The notes under the pieces: generated by a model
Told to the model about the DNA's origin: nothing
The model's input: the letters and a program-made list of their open reading frames with translations, nothing else
The model's database searches: none
Assembly (NCBI GenBank): GCA_022393335.1
Contig: JAJEKB010018332.1
Location: 1-64,000 of the forward strand
From: Macrotrachela quadricornifera
Taxonomy: Eukaryota; Rotifera; Eurotatoria; Philodinida; Philodinidae
Reading direction: 5' to 3'
DNA length: 64,000 bases
Part shown: positions 11,203 through 23,511 of the stretch, one piece after another
How the letters are laid out: every line of letters begins with the position of its first letter
Numbering within the stretch: position 1 is the first letter of the stretch
Position numbers and translations under genes: made by a program

Positions 11203-14200
11203 ATGGCTCGTCAAACACCTTTACCACGTTTTCGTCTTGATACAGATTCTGTTATTGAACAAAATGATTCCAATACAGATGTTATTTCAACATCACCAAA
11301 TATGTCTCAATCACAAAATAATCAACGATCACAAATACGTATTCGTCGATCAGCTTGTTCAGATTTACAAAGTACAACTATACCTGAAGAACGTATATAT
11401 CATGGAAATCGTCGTCGTGCTAGTTTATTTGCTGGTCGAACATCACCACAACCAACTATTGACATTTCAAAGATACCTTCAAATAATCACGAATCATCTG
11501 AAAGTGATTATATCAAATTATGTCGACAAAGATGTCAATCCCTTTATAAATCTTTAGCTAATAAAACATCTTCAATATCCTCAAAAGAAAAAAAAAATGA
11601 TTTAAGTGATAACGATAATGATAATGATGAGGAAAATGATGATATGACTAATTTTCAACCACCACCAAGAACTAATTATCGTTATTCATTACCTGATGCA
11701 TCCCCTGCTGCATTAGCTTTAAAAAATATTCTTAAACGAAATAAAACAACAAAACATAACCATCTTCGGATTGGTTTACCTTCACATTCATCACATTCTT
11801 TGTCTTCATCTATACCAACAAATTCTTCTTCACCAATATCAACATTCCGTAATTTTCTTTCTCTAGTTAAATTACCTTCAACAAAATCGATCAATTCCGC
11901 AACATCTCATCATTCAAGTTTAACAACATTAACAAATGCTACTGGTGGTTCATCAACTACACTTGATCAAAAAATATCATCTGTATCTCCAACTATGCAA
12001 TGGCATTTTGAGGTAAGCAAACACACACACACACACTAGACTACACTTGGTTGCTAATTACACAAACAACTGTTACTAGTCGAATATCTTAGTTATATGA
12101 CATACATTAACATAAGAAAACAGTAGATATTCTAGTTAAATAGTTGCAAGAATTAACAACAACAAAAAAAAAATGATACTTTCACTCTTATCTTAAATTT
12201 ATTAAAATAAATCAATATATACTATGTTCAGTTGATGTTTAACATATGTTGGCTTTTTTTTTTACTCGGACATTTCCGTTTTTTTTATCTTATAAGAAAT
12301 TTCTATGCTAAAAACAAACATCTGCTATTCATTGATATATATACATATATTGTTACAATAGTTTGTTCGTTTTTTTTTTTCTTAGGCAAATAAATCACAA
12401 TGGTGTTCATCTGATGGTGTAAGTAAGATAATTCTTGGTTCAATTGAATTACATAATTTAACATATGCTGAACATAAACAACTGAAATATATTGTTTTAC
12501 AACGTTTACAATCATCACAATATGATCTTGGCGTGTCAATACATGTGCCGAAAGGTACGAAAAAAAGAAATGAATATGATAGTTTTTGACATTTGAATGC
12601 AAAACATACTTAGTTAGATCCTCATGCACGTACCAATAAAGAAAATTGAATTAGTAAAAAAAAAAAATGAGATTCTCGGTTATAATCAAATCAATTTCTC
12701 ATTGATCAAATTCCGTTGTACGTGTATGGCCTTGATTTATGATCATATAAATCCTGGAGAGAGAAAAAAAAAAAGTGTCTTATTCTAATTTTCTTTTACT
12801 CTATCTATATCTCAATAACCTAAAAGAAAACAAAATAGATCAGAAAAAAGAATTTTATGACATCTAATGAATGGTTCGTCTTACACGTATGAGTTAAATA
12901 GTATAATAAATATTAGTTGATATATGATATTTCTAAAGAATTTTTTTTTTTTTGTATTTTTTATGTAGACGAACCGGTGAGAAAACGTAAACATCATTTT
13001 ATGTTTCGTAGTAAATCAAGTGATAAATCAAAAGAAGGAAAAGGTTTGTTTTGCTCATATAAGTTAATATATAACAGAAACTGATCTTGGCATTATCCTT
13101 ACATATATATATATATAAGAAAAAAAATGACTTTTCTATTATAAGAATGTCTATATAATTTTCTTTTTCTATCATAATGTAGCACATAAATGAATGGAAA
13201 GGAAATATGGACTGAAGGAACTATGATTTGTTTCCATATGTTTATGACTGATATATTGTTTCAAATAGGAAAAAATAGATCTAACCCTATAAATATAAAT
13301 CCATTAGTCTAATCATATCGGATTACATCAAAACCGTATAAACAAGCTAGTCAAAATAAGTGTATTCTCTTCAATATAATATTTAATAAAATTTTAACAA
13401 GAATTTCTCCATTTGCTAAATAATCTTTGATTTGGGGCGATGTGCATAATCTAGTTTCTAATGAATGATGAATATTTCTAAAAAAACCTCATATTGTAAG
13501 CATAGTATTTTTAAGCACAATACCATGATTTTCTCAATGACATCAAGAAAAGAAAGTTTACAATTTTAATCTTGAACTTTACACAAAGATAGATTTCAAA
13601 GAAAACAGTTTATTATGAAAATCTTCTTCTTTCCTGAAATAAGACACAGTAGGCAACTAAGTAGACACTAGGTGAAAAATCGGAAGTGCGCTTTTGCAAG
13701 ATTCAATTAGTGCTAGGTATACTTCAGAGTATGGACTAATTAATAGCATTAAAAGTTTTATTACGAAGTTCAACTAGAGTAGAAAATGCGCTAATTAATT
13801 TTTTTTACACAATCTGCTGAAGTGACAACCAAAAACAACTAGAAAAAAATTTTTCCTTTTTCTTCACAGTGCTTTTCCAAATGGTTATAATAATAAAATG
13901 AGCGCGCCCAATTTGAAATTTATTCAAACTTTGTCAGAATGTTCTCTCATCATTTTCTCAATTCAGAAGCCCTTTTATAAGGACATTAAAATCTACCGAC
14001 GTATATGGACGATACCAACCGATACTCTTATCATAGTTATCTCTTAGAATAAGTTTCAAGTTGATATTTAAAGCTCATTTTTCTTAATGTTTCTGAGGAG
14101 AATCATAGCATTGTACTTAAATATACCATATATCGACAATATTAAGCTTGCAATATTCAGCTCTTGAGAATCATTCCGATTGACGATCGATATTTGAATA

Positions 14201-16416
14201 TCTTCCTCTCATAAGTTCTATAGAGATATCAACAAATATCTTGAATATATTCTTCTAATTGATTAAATCAAGATCATTTTCTGTTAATATATTAACAATT
14301 ATATTAATTCGTTCATTGTTTAAATGTTTAATTTTTCAATCAGATGCAAAATCTAATGGTAATGTATTCGGTGTTGCTTTATCTCAATGTGTAAATGATG
14401 ATGATTGTCGTTTACAAGATGATATTGTATCTACATCAACAGCTAATGCTAGTGGAATTAATCGAAAAAATAGTAATGATATAATAGGAATATCAACAAA
14501 TGATAGACGAATAAGTCCAACAGGTAGTATATCATCAACAAATGATAGTGGATGTTCAGTTTCACCAGCAAGTCCAAGTAGTTTACATGTAAAATATAAA
14601 ACTAATTTTATTTTATTATTTATAAAATAAAAACAATTTGCAATTTAGGTATTTGATTCAGATTATGAACAAACTAAATTTCGTTCTGTATCATTAGAAG
14701 CATTAGGATCAAATGAAATAGCTGGTGGAATAAGTCGAATAAATACATTAAGATGTTATCCAGCTAAAGTTCCTGAATTAATAAAAAATTGTTGTGATTA
14801 TTTAGAAAAAAATGGTACAAAAAAAAATGAGAAATTTTTTTAATTTAATATTATTTCATTTTAGCATTACAAACAGTTGGTTTATTTCGAGTTGGTGTAT
14901 CAAAAAAACGTTTAAAAGAAGTAAATTTTATTAATTAATCAAAAAAAAATAAATTTTGTTTTTTCTTTAGCTTAAAGATCAAGTAAATTTAAATCGAAGT
15001 TTAACTTTTGATTCATCAACAAATGCACATGATATAGCTGGTTTAATAAAAGAATTTTTACGTGAATTACCTGAACCATTATTAACACGTGATTTATGTA
15101 ATTCATTTTTAAATATTCGAACAAGTCTGTGTGTGTGTGTTTAATTATTCAAAATTTTTATTAACATAATTTTCTTTTTCTTTCTTATCGTTATATATAT
15201 ATATAGAACTTAATATAAAAGATCAATCTCGTGCACTTTCTTATCTAATTTGTTTATTGCCATCATCACATCGTGATACATTATATACATTATTAAAATT
15301 TCTTTATCATGTTTCAATAAATTCTCAAGATCGTTATACACCAGATGGAAAACTTTTACCAGGAAATAAAATGGATGCAGCTAATTTAGCAATTGTTTTT
15401 GCTCCAACTATACTTATGGATGGTAAACTACCGATAATATCAAATAAAGATACAAGTGTTGCTATAACTGCTGATCAAATGGAACAAGGTAAAAGTATAT
15501 TAAAAATTATGATTGAACAATATAAAGAATTATTTATGGTAAAGAAAAAGAAAAATGAAAATTTAAAAAAAAACAAAAATTAATTATTTTTTAGGTACCA
15601 AAAGATTTACATGATGAAGTTTGTATATCATTATATGATCTTGATCATACACAATTAATGAGAGCATTAGCATTTAAAATACAAAAAGGTTGTGGGTAAG
15701 TTTATATTAATCATAAGAAAACAAAAGTTCATATTTTTTAATTAAATAGAATAAATTCAATGCAATTAGATGAAATAAATGAAAAATTATTCATGTCACT
15801 TGATGTTATACCTATTCTATGTGAAATTCCTATAACAACAAATAGTGTTTTTTCCGCAATCATTCCTCGAATAAATCAACAACAATCATCAAATCGATAT
15901 AATCATCGACGTAATTCAGATTTTCCACATTCATTAACACATACATCACGTTCATCAGAATTTTTACAAGTACCTATGTTATCATCTCAACAACGTCTTA
16001 TTAATCAAAATTATCAATCATTATCAAAATTACCTCGTATACGTGATATACGTGAAGCAAGTATGGATCAAATTATATTTCGTGTTATTGATCCATTTTC
16101 ATTACAACGTCCAATTGAACCTATTATAAGTATAAGTTCATGTGATGATGTTTTAACATCATCATCTGCTGCTGCTATTCGACCAAATTCACTTGAAATA
16201 AAAGAAACATCATCATCATCAACTGCTTTACCAACAACATCATTATTACGTGAAATAAAACCTTATTCACGTTCAAAAACAGCTCCATTATCATCTGTAT
16301 CCGGTGCACAACAATTTTTAACTCCTAAACGTCGAGAAGCACGTGATTTATGTGGATCGAGTTCAAATGATAATTCACCATCATCTACAACCGGTCATAA
16401 AAGCAGTCTTGTTTGA
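11203..16416 (+). CDS. ARHGAP6: RhoGAP protein of the ARHGAP6/36 type
   Basis: Ten exons: 11203-12012, 12386-12554, 12969-13043, 14344-14588, 14649-14814, 14865-14920, 14971-15124, 15207-15538, 15595-15695, 15750-16416, giving about 924 aa (human ARHGAP6 is 974). It stimulates GTP hydrolysis by Rho GTPases, with effects on actin. Residues 1-270 are a Ser/Thr-rich disordered region. A module conserved in ARHGAP6 follows (SIELHNLTYAEHKQLKYIVL to SIHVPKDEPVRKRK, then VFGVALSQCV). The RhoGAP domain begins near VPELIKNCCDYLEKN; the catalytic arginine finger is in GLFRVG, followed by IKEFLRELPEPLLTRDL and GNKMDAANLAIVFAPTIL. The segment after the domain (YKELFMVPKDLHDEV) also matches the family, and the C-terminus is Ser-rich. 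The third intron (13044-14343) is long and holds no feature I could name. Confidence 0.92.
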
Positions 16417-16473
16417 ATGTATATAATTATAATTAATTAGAAATTAAAAAGAAAATATATAATTGTATTTATT

Positions 16474-16884
16474 TTATTCATCAATTGGTTCTTTATCTCG
16501 AGCATGATCTTTAAAATAGGTTAATTCAGCTAATTGAAGTTCTTTAGCTTTTTTAGCAAATATAGCTGATCGACGTTTTTTTTCAATAACATCATTTTGA
16601 GATTGTGATTGGATTAAAATTTTTCCATCATTTAAAGTTGAATTTGCAAATGATACTCGACCAGTAGATAATCGACTATTTTCAATATTTTCTGTTAATA
16701 TATTTGATTGTTGATTTGGATGATGTTTTAAACATGAACGATGAATATTTGATTGTTTTATTGATATAGATTGTCCAGGCATTTTCATTTGATTATGTTC
16801 TTGTTTATTTATTATTTGAGAAGAATTAACATATTTTTTAATATTTTGTGAAAAATTTCCGTCTTTATTATTACGATGGTTCAT
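16474..16884 (-). CDS. Small protein with RVSF motif, possible PP1 docking
   Basis: Intron-less frame of 136 aa ending 58 bp past the convergent RhoGAP stop. Not recognised as a family. The N-terminal half is Asn/Gln-rich and basic. Mid-protein are SCLKHHP and, about 30 residues on, TGRVSFANST; a SILK-like motif followed by RVxF is the typical order for protein phosphatase 1 regulators, although SCLK departs from the SILK consensus. The C-terminal third (EKKRRSAIFAKKAKELQLAEL) is predicted helical and basic. The ATG at 16884 is the first in frame. PP1 binding is inference from short motifs. Confidence 0.6.
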   Translation of the reverse strand: MNHRNNKDGNFSQNIKKYVNSSQIINKQEHNQMKMPGQSISIKQSNIHRSCLKHHPNQQSNILTENIENSRLSTGRVSFANSTLNDGKILIQSQSQNDVIEKKRRSAIFAKKAKELQLAELTYFKDHARDKEPIDE

Positions 16885-17698
16885 ACGGATTAATATGATT
16901 AATGTTCGAATAAAATCAATCGAACGGTCACCATGAAAACAAGAAAAACAAATGAATATATAATAATAATAAATGTTGTCAAGTTTTATTTTTTTTCTCT
17001 AATAAAATATTATTATTCAAATCGATTATTAATTCTAATATATTCATTTAATGAATAAAAATTTTTATTACCATCACGGAGATATACGATCGTAATACTG
17101 AGACAGGTAATACGGTGGTATACGGCCGTTTACACACGTGTACGGACTCCGTACTCGTTGACCTGGGTGGTTGCATGAATATTGTTTACTTCTTATAAAA
17201 AAGAAACGTCAAATAGCACTCAAAACCGCAATTTTTAATAACTGTGAATATACTAAAACCACCGATACCCGTTATATCGACTATTTTCAGTATTTAATGG
17301 AGCCCTCTCTCCCCCAAAAGACGAACCTTGTTGTTTCCGGTCTAATTCCAACCAAACTTTGGGAAAATATTAGTCTAAGCTGGAATAGATTATGGGTGAA
17401 ATATGTTTTAGAAATCGATTTTTGCGAAATACACGCAAATTATGCATCAATATTTCGGAAAGGCTATAAGTGATCTTTATCCTAAATATTAATGAACTCT
17501 TATTGATTAATATAAAAAAAGTTTTACTTAACAATAATGCCAATAGAAAGAGAGTCTTTCCCAAACTGTTAATTGAAAAGAAATGATTTATTCTGATTTT
17601 AAACATACTAATTAATTACATTTACATGAAAAAAAAAATTATCACTGAAAATAAATTTACAAAATGAATAACTAAATCTATGATAAACATAAAGTATA
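16885..17698. other. Intergenic; probable 3' side of MCEE gene and upstream of RVSF gene
   Basis: 17080-17170 is GC-richer, with short CG-containing motifs (TACGGCCGTTTACACACGTG), and may be promoter sequence of the minus-strand gene ending at 16474. An open frame at 17171-17473 has no recognisable content and is not called. Confidence 0.4.
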
Positions 17699-18497
17699 TT
17701 AAGCTTGTTCAAGTTCGATTAATATTCCATTACAATCTTTTGGGTGAAGAAATATTACCGGTTTTCCATGAGCACCAATTTGAGGTTTTTCACTAAGTGT
17801 ACGAATATTTTGATGTTGAATATCTTTAATTGCTTCACCAATATTATTAACCTTATTACATAAATTAAAAAAAAAATAAAAATTAAATTTTTCTTATATT
17901 CATATATATACTTCAATACAAATATGATGTATTCCACCTGATTTATTTTTTTCTAAAAATTTTTTTATTGGACTTTTATCACCAAGTGGAAATAAAAGCT
18001 AAATTATAAAAAAAATCATATTTTAATATTAATACTAATCAATTTACTTCTATTTTTGTATTACCAAAATCAACAAAAACCGTATGAACACCATGCTCTT
18101 TTTGTGCTACAGCACCACTTACAGATTTTGCATGAAGAACATTTTTAAAAAAATTACTTGCCTCATCTAATACATATGTATAATCAACAAAAATAGCAAT
18201 AATAATAAATTATTTCTATCACCTAGATTAGGAACAGCTACAGCGATATGATTGAGTTTGCCAAGTTTCCATACAGTACTCGGTACATTTGCAGTAACCT
18301 ACCATAAATTGGTAAGTTAATATGACCCTTATATTAAATATTTATATTACAGGTGATTTGTCAGCATCAGTGGAACTCAAACGAATATTTGGTAATAATA
18401 CTCTTGGATGAATTGTTCGGACAAAGATCTATACAACAGAATTAATTGATTTTATATACTAAATATATATTTTTACCTGTCGAAAACTCGTAAGCAT
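17699..18497 (-). CDS. MCEE: Methylmalonyl-CoA epimerase, mitochondrial
   Basis: Six exons (18497-18477, 18428-18351, 18298-18223, 18166-18048, 17998-17912, 17851-17699) give about 177 aa, against 176 in human. The enzyme interconverts the D and L forms of methylmalonyl-CoA in propionate breakdown, between propionyl-CoA carboxylase and methylmalonyl-CoA mutase. It has the vicinal-oxygen-chelate fold. Residues 1-33 (MLTSFRQIFVRTIHPRVLLP...) are basic and lack acidic residues, as in a mitochondrial presequence. The core shows WKLGKLNHIAVAVPNL (first metal His), EHGVHTVFVDFGNTKIELLF, GGIHHICIEV (second metal His) and the ending HPKDCNGILIELEQA with the metal-binding Glu. All junction phases agree. 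Confidence 0.95.
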
Positions 18498-18927
18498 GAT
18501 TTTATATTGTGTGAAAAAATAGTCTGAAGAAGAAAAAAAAAAACTTTTAAGTTTTATACCTCTTACTATGCATTTGTCTATTACGTTCTTTGCATTTTTT
18601 TTGTCCTTATCAATCATCACAATTATGAGTACAACGACCTTTCTTTATCTCATTTTATCAATCGTGAATATATATATCTTAAAGTTATACCCCCTATTGC
18701 CTATTTTTTACATAATATATTGACTATAGTATTTCAATAGAAACCAAACCAATATCTGACAATGATAAAATATGCAGACTCATTGAAATATATAATCCAA
18801 AAGAAAAAAAGAAATAATAAATTACACCATATTGATGCATAGAATATATCTATCAATGACTTTTTATTTTATTTATAAAAATGTACCTATCAAACAAAAT
18901 TTTATGAGTGTATTAGAGTACATTTAA

Positions 18928-19170
18928 CCCTTTGAGGACGGGAAGCCTATATATAGGCAATGGTTCTGGAACGAAGGATAACTGACTAATATATGTCTCT
19001 TATAATACTGTTATGATCTAAATGTAGTGCAGGCCGTAGATCTGTCACGTCCAATGTAATGCAGCACTACCATGCGTATTGCACACTCAATGACCTCCTT
19101 TCTAATATACGCATCATTCTGAAATTTCGAAAATATTACTTTTTTTTAGAGTAATCCAGTCCTCAAAGGG
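18928..19170. mobile_element. piggyBac-type MITE, 243 bp
   Basis: Terminal inverted repeats CCCTTTGAGGAC and GTCCTCAAAGGG are flanked on both sides by TTAA (18924-18927 and 19171-19174), the target duplication specific to piggyBac elements. It has no coding capacity. The rest of the stretch 18498-19587 has no other feature. Confidence 0.85.
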
Positions 19171-19587
19171 TTAAACGAACACGATAACACGTGAGTTTAT
19201 CAATATATATTTCGTCGTTTTTTTTTCTTATACGCGTTCAAATATTTGCTTAAAGAAGTAAACCAATTGACATTAATAGAAACGACGAAATAAATAAAAA
19301 AGACCAGAATATTTAATTTGTTTATTATAAAATGCATCATCTATTGTCAAGATATGTAAAACTATTATTTGATTGATAGATGTATTATATACAAGGATTT
19401 TCTATGCAATCAGAATAGAGAGTATTATTAGCACAGCTTTAGTAGATAAACTGACTTTCTATTAATTTTTTTTTTCTAAATTGAATTAATATTTATTATT
19501 TCTACTATGAGATAAATGATATATGAATACATTTGATATTATTCTCCAATGAAAATAATCGATGAATCATCGATAGATATTATATAA

Positions 19588-20671
19588 AATTGATGATTTT
19601 GAAAATCTTTTACAATGTTCTATTTGTCATAATCGTTTTCAATTACTAAAAATTCTTGAATGTCAACATACTTTTTGTTTAACATGTTTACAAAGTAAAT
19701 TTCGATTAAATTTTATTTAAAAAAAGAAAAGAAAATTTTTATTTAATTATTATTTATTCTTATCTGTCTTCTTTTTATTTAGTCCAATATGTGAAAAAAT
19801 TATCAATATAAATGAAGATCTTTATGAACTACCTAATAATAAATTTAATGAATATTCAACCTGTTAAAGCAAAATGTCCATCATGTGAAAAAATCGAAAA
19901 ATTAATTGTATGTGAAAATTGTAATGAAAAACATGTAAATAATTTACGACAAAGAATTAAAAAATACAAATCAAGATGAATTAAAAGGTTTTTCTTAAGA
20001 AAAATATTCATATCAAAATTTTTTTTTTAAGTTTCTATTCGTAAGTCTTTACGTAATGAAATATCTAATCATTTTGAAAATATTCGTCGACAATTTCATT
20101 CGAATGTAATCAAAAAACAAATTTCTATACTTGAACAACTTGGATTTTATGAACAAATGTTAATAATGTAAGAATAAGATTTTTATTAAAAATTTCTTCA
20201 ATTTTATTCTTATATAAATGTATGTATTATAATATAATAAATAAAATATTTATTTTGATCTTATTTTATTCAATTGAAATATCTTTAGAATATGATAAAA
20301 ATCAAATAGATGAAATCATTCAATTATGTAATAGTTTTCAATTGAATATTATTGATATAAATGAAGAAATGAAACTATTACTTCCAAATGAGTTTGTAGT
20401 TTTTTTCTTTGTTTTAAATTAATTTCTAAATAATTGTTTTTTTATTCGTTTAAGAATAATTTGTATAACTTTAAGAACATATTTAAATCAAGAATTTAAA
20501 TATTTTTGTAAGATTAGATAAAACAATTTATGAATTAAAAGAAATGTTTAGTAAACAAGAAAATCTTGATCCAAATCAAATAATTATTTCGATGAACTTG
20601 ATAATAATCATACATTAAAATTTTATAAATGTAATTCTACAAGTATTCTTATGATTTATCTTCGAAAATAA
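19588..20671 (+). pseudogene. Broken RING-finger plus ubiquitin-like protein gene
   Basis: Coding fragments in several frames, separated by intron-like gaps, line up as one protein. From 19588 a RING half reads FENLLQCSICHNRF, then ECQHTFCLTCLQ. After a gap come PICEKIININEDLYELPNN and, one base out of frame, VKAKCPSCEKIEKLIVCENC, a second Cys pair set. A helical stretch follows (LRNEISNHFENIRRQF, ISILEQLGFYEQML), then ELKEMFSKQENLDPNQI and YKCNSTSILMIYLRK, which resemble the end of a ubiquitin-like fold. There is no in-frame ATG before the RING, and at least three single-base shifts are needed. It is either a pseudogene or a gene damaged by sequencing errors. A RING at one end and a ubiquitin-like fold at the other suggests an E3-ligase-type ancestor; function is inference. 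Confidence 0.65.
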
Positions 20672-20727
20672 TTTGTTTGTTTTAATTTAAAATATTTATT
20701 TTTCCTGAATAAAAACAAAAAAAAAAA

Positions 20728-21435
20728 TTAAAGATGTTCTTCAGTTTCATTATTATTATTTGTATGAAGTTCAGTTGGTATTGATATGGATATAACTTGT
20801 GGTGTAGAAGAATCTTTTATATGTTCTAAATTATATTCATTATTATTTAGTGTTGATTGATGTTTTTGACGATGTGGTATTAAATGATAATAAAATTTCT
20901 TATTTTTATTATTTTGTATTATATGTCTTTGTCTATGATGTTGAAAATATCGAAATAATATTAATAAAATAATTAAAAATAATAATATACTTAATAGAAC
21001 AATTAAAAATAAAAATAATAAAAATTGATTTTGAAATAAATTAACTATATAATCATATAAAGATGAAGATTTAATAGGATAAGAAGAATTAATTGATATA
21101 TGAGATGTATTTGGTGATAATGTTGATTGATTATTATCAATCAATGGTATATATTGACGTAACGATGGAGGATTACGATCATCAGATACAAAACAAGATA
21201 ATGATGAAAATGAATGAGATGAACATGTCCAAAGACGACGAGGTGGTGGACCAGGAAGAATAGGTGGTGGAGGTGGAAAATAACTTAAATAAGATAACAT
21301 TATTGATATATTAGATGAAAATTGTATTCCATGTAAGATATCATAAGGTAATGAAGAACGTGATCGATACATATTAAAGAATAATTTAAAATGAAAATAA
21401 ATTCTATTGATATTTTTATATGAATTATTAATCAA
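20728..21435 (-). CDS. Single-pass membrane protein, unrecognised
   Basis: Intron-less frame of 235 aa; the next in-frame ATG at 21372 would give 214 aa and is equally plausible. The N-terminal part carries a proline run (YFPPPPPILPGPPPRR) and two cysteines in LWTCSSHSFSSLSCF. A strong membrane segment (FLLFLFLIVLLSILLFLIIL) is near residue 145, followed by a basic stretch (RYFQHHRQRH) and a polar Asn/His-rich tail. By the positive-inside rule the tail is cytosolic, giving a type I-like topology. The stop lies only 57 bp from the end of the RING pseudogene, in convergent orientation. No family is recognised. Confidence 0.65.
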   Translation of the reverse strand: MINNSYKNINRIYFHFKLFFNMYRSRSSLPYDILHGIQFSSNISIMLSYLSYFPPPPPILPGPPPRRLWTCSSHSFSSLSCFVSDDRNPPSLRQYIPLIDNNQSTLSPNTSHISINSSYPIKSSSLYDYIVNLFQNQFLLFLFLIVLLSILLFLIILLILFRYFQHHRQRHIIQNNKNKKFYYHLIPHRQKHQSTLNNNEYNLEHIKDSSTPQVISISIPTELHTNNNNETEEHL

Positions 21436-21927
21436 ATAGAAATAATAATATCATTATCGATTGGCATTTAATAAGAATCAATAGATAAGTATAAGTTAGA
21501 AAACGTATTTATTGACGACCTTTTTTCCGTAAGATTGTTGAGTTGTATTTATATATATATCTATATATATCTATATCTATATGTGTATGTGTCAGAGAGG
21601 AACACATACGATTCCTGGTCCTAGCGGGGGGTAATAACGGCAAAAGTAGAGAATGCTAAGTTTCTTCTTTTTCTTTTTTTTTACTCGTCATTATGATCGC
21701 ATTTATCAGCGTTGTCGTTTGAAGATTGGCAGCCAGATGGTGGTCTCATCCTGTGCGTTCGCGCGACATTTTTCATCGGAATAGATTCAATATTTCTTCT
21801 CTTTTCTTTTTTTTTTTTTCTTATTTCTAACAAATCAGATCAGTTTTTTTCATTATAAAAACGATTAGCTTGCAAAACAAAACAAAAAAAAAGAAAAGAA
21901 AAACTACTATAATTAGAAATAAAAATA
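21436..21927. other. Intergenic, promoter side of the membrane-protein gene
   Basis: Contains a TATATATATCTATATATATC run near 21550-21580 and pyrimidine tracts. It lies between the starts of one minus-strand gene and the end of the next. No gene or repeat family was recognised. Confidence 0.4.
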
Positions 21928-22734
21928 TTAATTGTCATTAATTAATGTTAAATCTTGTACATGAATTATATTTCCTAAACCTGTTTTAATTTGTTGTTTT
22001 AATGGACCTGTATAATAAACAGTACCAATACCACTTAAAGTTATATTTATTTCATCAGTAGCTGTTATATAAATATTTCCAATTCCACTAGATATAATAT
22101 TCATTTTTTTTGTAAATAAATTTCGACATTGAACATCACCAACACCTAATGATTGTATTGTTGTTTGTTGATAAACATGTCCACATAATTTAATTCGACC
22201 AATTGAATGAAGATATGCATCAAGATAATTAATATTTAATTTTAATTTAATTAAACCATTAGCACGATTATATAAACGAAATTTATCTGTATGAATTTTA
22301 TTTAAACATTGGATATTTATTGTTCCATCAATATTAAGTTCAGTTAATTCATTATAATTTATTGTTATTGTTATATTTGTTTTATTAATTAAATTTATAT
22401 TTTCAATCATACGTATTAAAAGTATATCATTTTGTACAATATCAATAGAAATTAATTTATGTATTGATTCTTCTGTTTCAATATCAACAGATGTATAATT
22501 ATTATTTGAATTTAAATTTTGATAAAGTTTTACATTAAATGGTCCACCTGATAGATGTAATTTTGTAAAGGAATTTTTTGTTGTAAATGGATAAATTTTA
22601 CGAATTGTTGGAATAGTTGATGATAATGGAGAACGAGATGATGGAGGTAAATCAGGCATAAAAAAATTATAATTTCGTTCTTGTCCATTAATTAATTGAA
22701 ATAATATAAAAACATTAAGAATGAAAAGTATCAT
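21928..22734 (-). CDS. Secreted GIN-domain (DUF2807) protein
   Basis: Intron-less frame of 268 aa. Residues 1-17 (MILFILNVFILFQLING) form a signal peptide. The rest is a right-handed beta-helix-like repeat typical of the head GIN / DUF2807 domain: short strands with repeated glycine-rich turns, for example LNIDGTINIQC, LHSIGRIKLCG, IQSLGVGDVQC, ISSGIGNIYITA and LSGIGTVYYTG. There is no membrane anchor, so it is probably extracellular. GIN domains are best known from bacterial surface proteins, notably Bacteroidetes (family knowledge). Absence of introns, in a window where most genes have many, makes transfer from bacteria plausible. Codon use looks as AT-rich as its neighbours, so any transfer is old. 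The start is the only ATG near the signal peptide. Confidence 0.8.
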   Translation of the reverse strand: MILFILNVFILFQLINGQERNYNFFMPDLPPSSRSPLSSTIPTIRKIYPFTTKNSFTKLHLSGGPFNVKLYQNLNSNNNYTSVDIETEESIHKLISIDIVQNDILLIRMIENINLINKTNITITINYNELTELNIDGTINIQCLNKIHTDKFRLYNRANGLIKLKLNINYLDAYLHSIGRIKLCGHVYQQTTIQSLGVGDVQCRNLFTKKMNIISSGIGNIYITATDEINITLSGIGTVYYTGPLKQQIKTGLGNIIHVQDLTLINDN

Positions 22735-23511
22735 TTTACTTTAGATTTCGATTATACACTATAAATGAATACGTTAAGAGATTATGACATCATAGTTTGC
22801 ATTGTCTTCTTCTTCTCCTCTTTTTTTTTCTTTCTTTTGTACATATACGAACAAGTAATTCATTGAATTGCAAAAATATTTGAACATATGTTTAACCTCG
22901 AAAATGAATACGAAATATCTTCTTCTTTTTTTTTTAATTAATCAATAAAAAAAAAATTTTATATTTCTTTTAATACTTTTTAAGCTTGATAATCTCTCTC
23001 TTTTTTTGTTTCGATTGAAATTAATTGAATCGAGAATAGTATGATTAACAAAATAAATGTCTATTGATCATATATACTATATTGACAAAGTTAATTAAAG
23101 TATTATATAAATGAGAATATCTTGATTAATAATTAAAAATTTCTTAAGAAATTCAATGACAATATGTGGAAACACCTGTGTAATAGATAAATAACACCAT
23201 AAATCATTCTTTTTAACATAATCTTTATTGTCCATGAGAATCTTCTCTTTTTTTTTTCAATGACATTTAGAGGATTTATTGACTCTATTGTCTAGTACTT
23301 TTACTTAGCAATTAACTACGTCAAAGAAAATTACTCATTCTTATTTTACTGAGCGATAGCAATGACGTCTTTAAAAAAAAAAAAGAAATAATTTTTTTCT
23401 TTTCTGTTTTCAGCTATAAAAGAATTCCTTTTTTTGTTTATTTTTACATATGACATCAGAGATTTACAGAACAGAAAAGAAAATAAAAAAAAAGAAATTA
23501 TTTTTTCAATA
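22735..23511. promoter_or_regulatory. Divergent intergenic region
   Basis: 777 bp between the start of the GIN gene (minus) and the ATG at 23512 (plus), so both promoters must lie here. Pyrimidine-rich runs are common. No specific element can be named. Confidence 0.4.

Noticed and set aside
17171..17473. 100-codon open frame, plus strand
   Set aside because: No domain, no splice partner and no promoter logic; composition alone does not support a gene.
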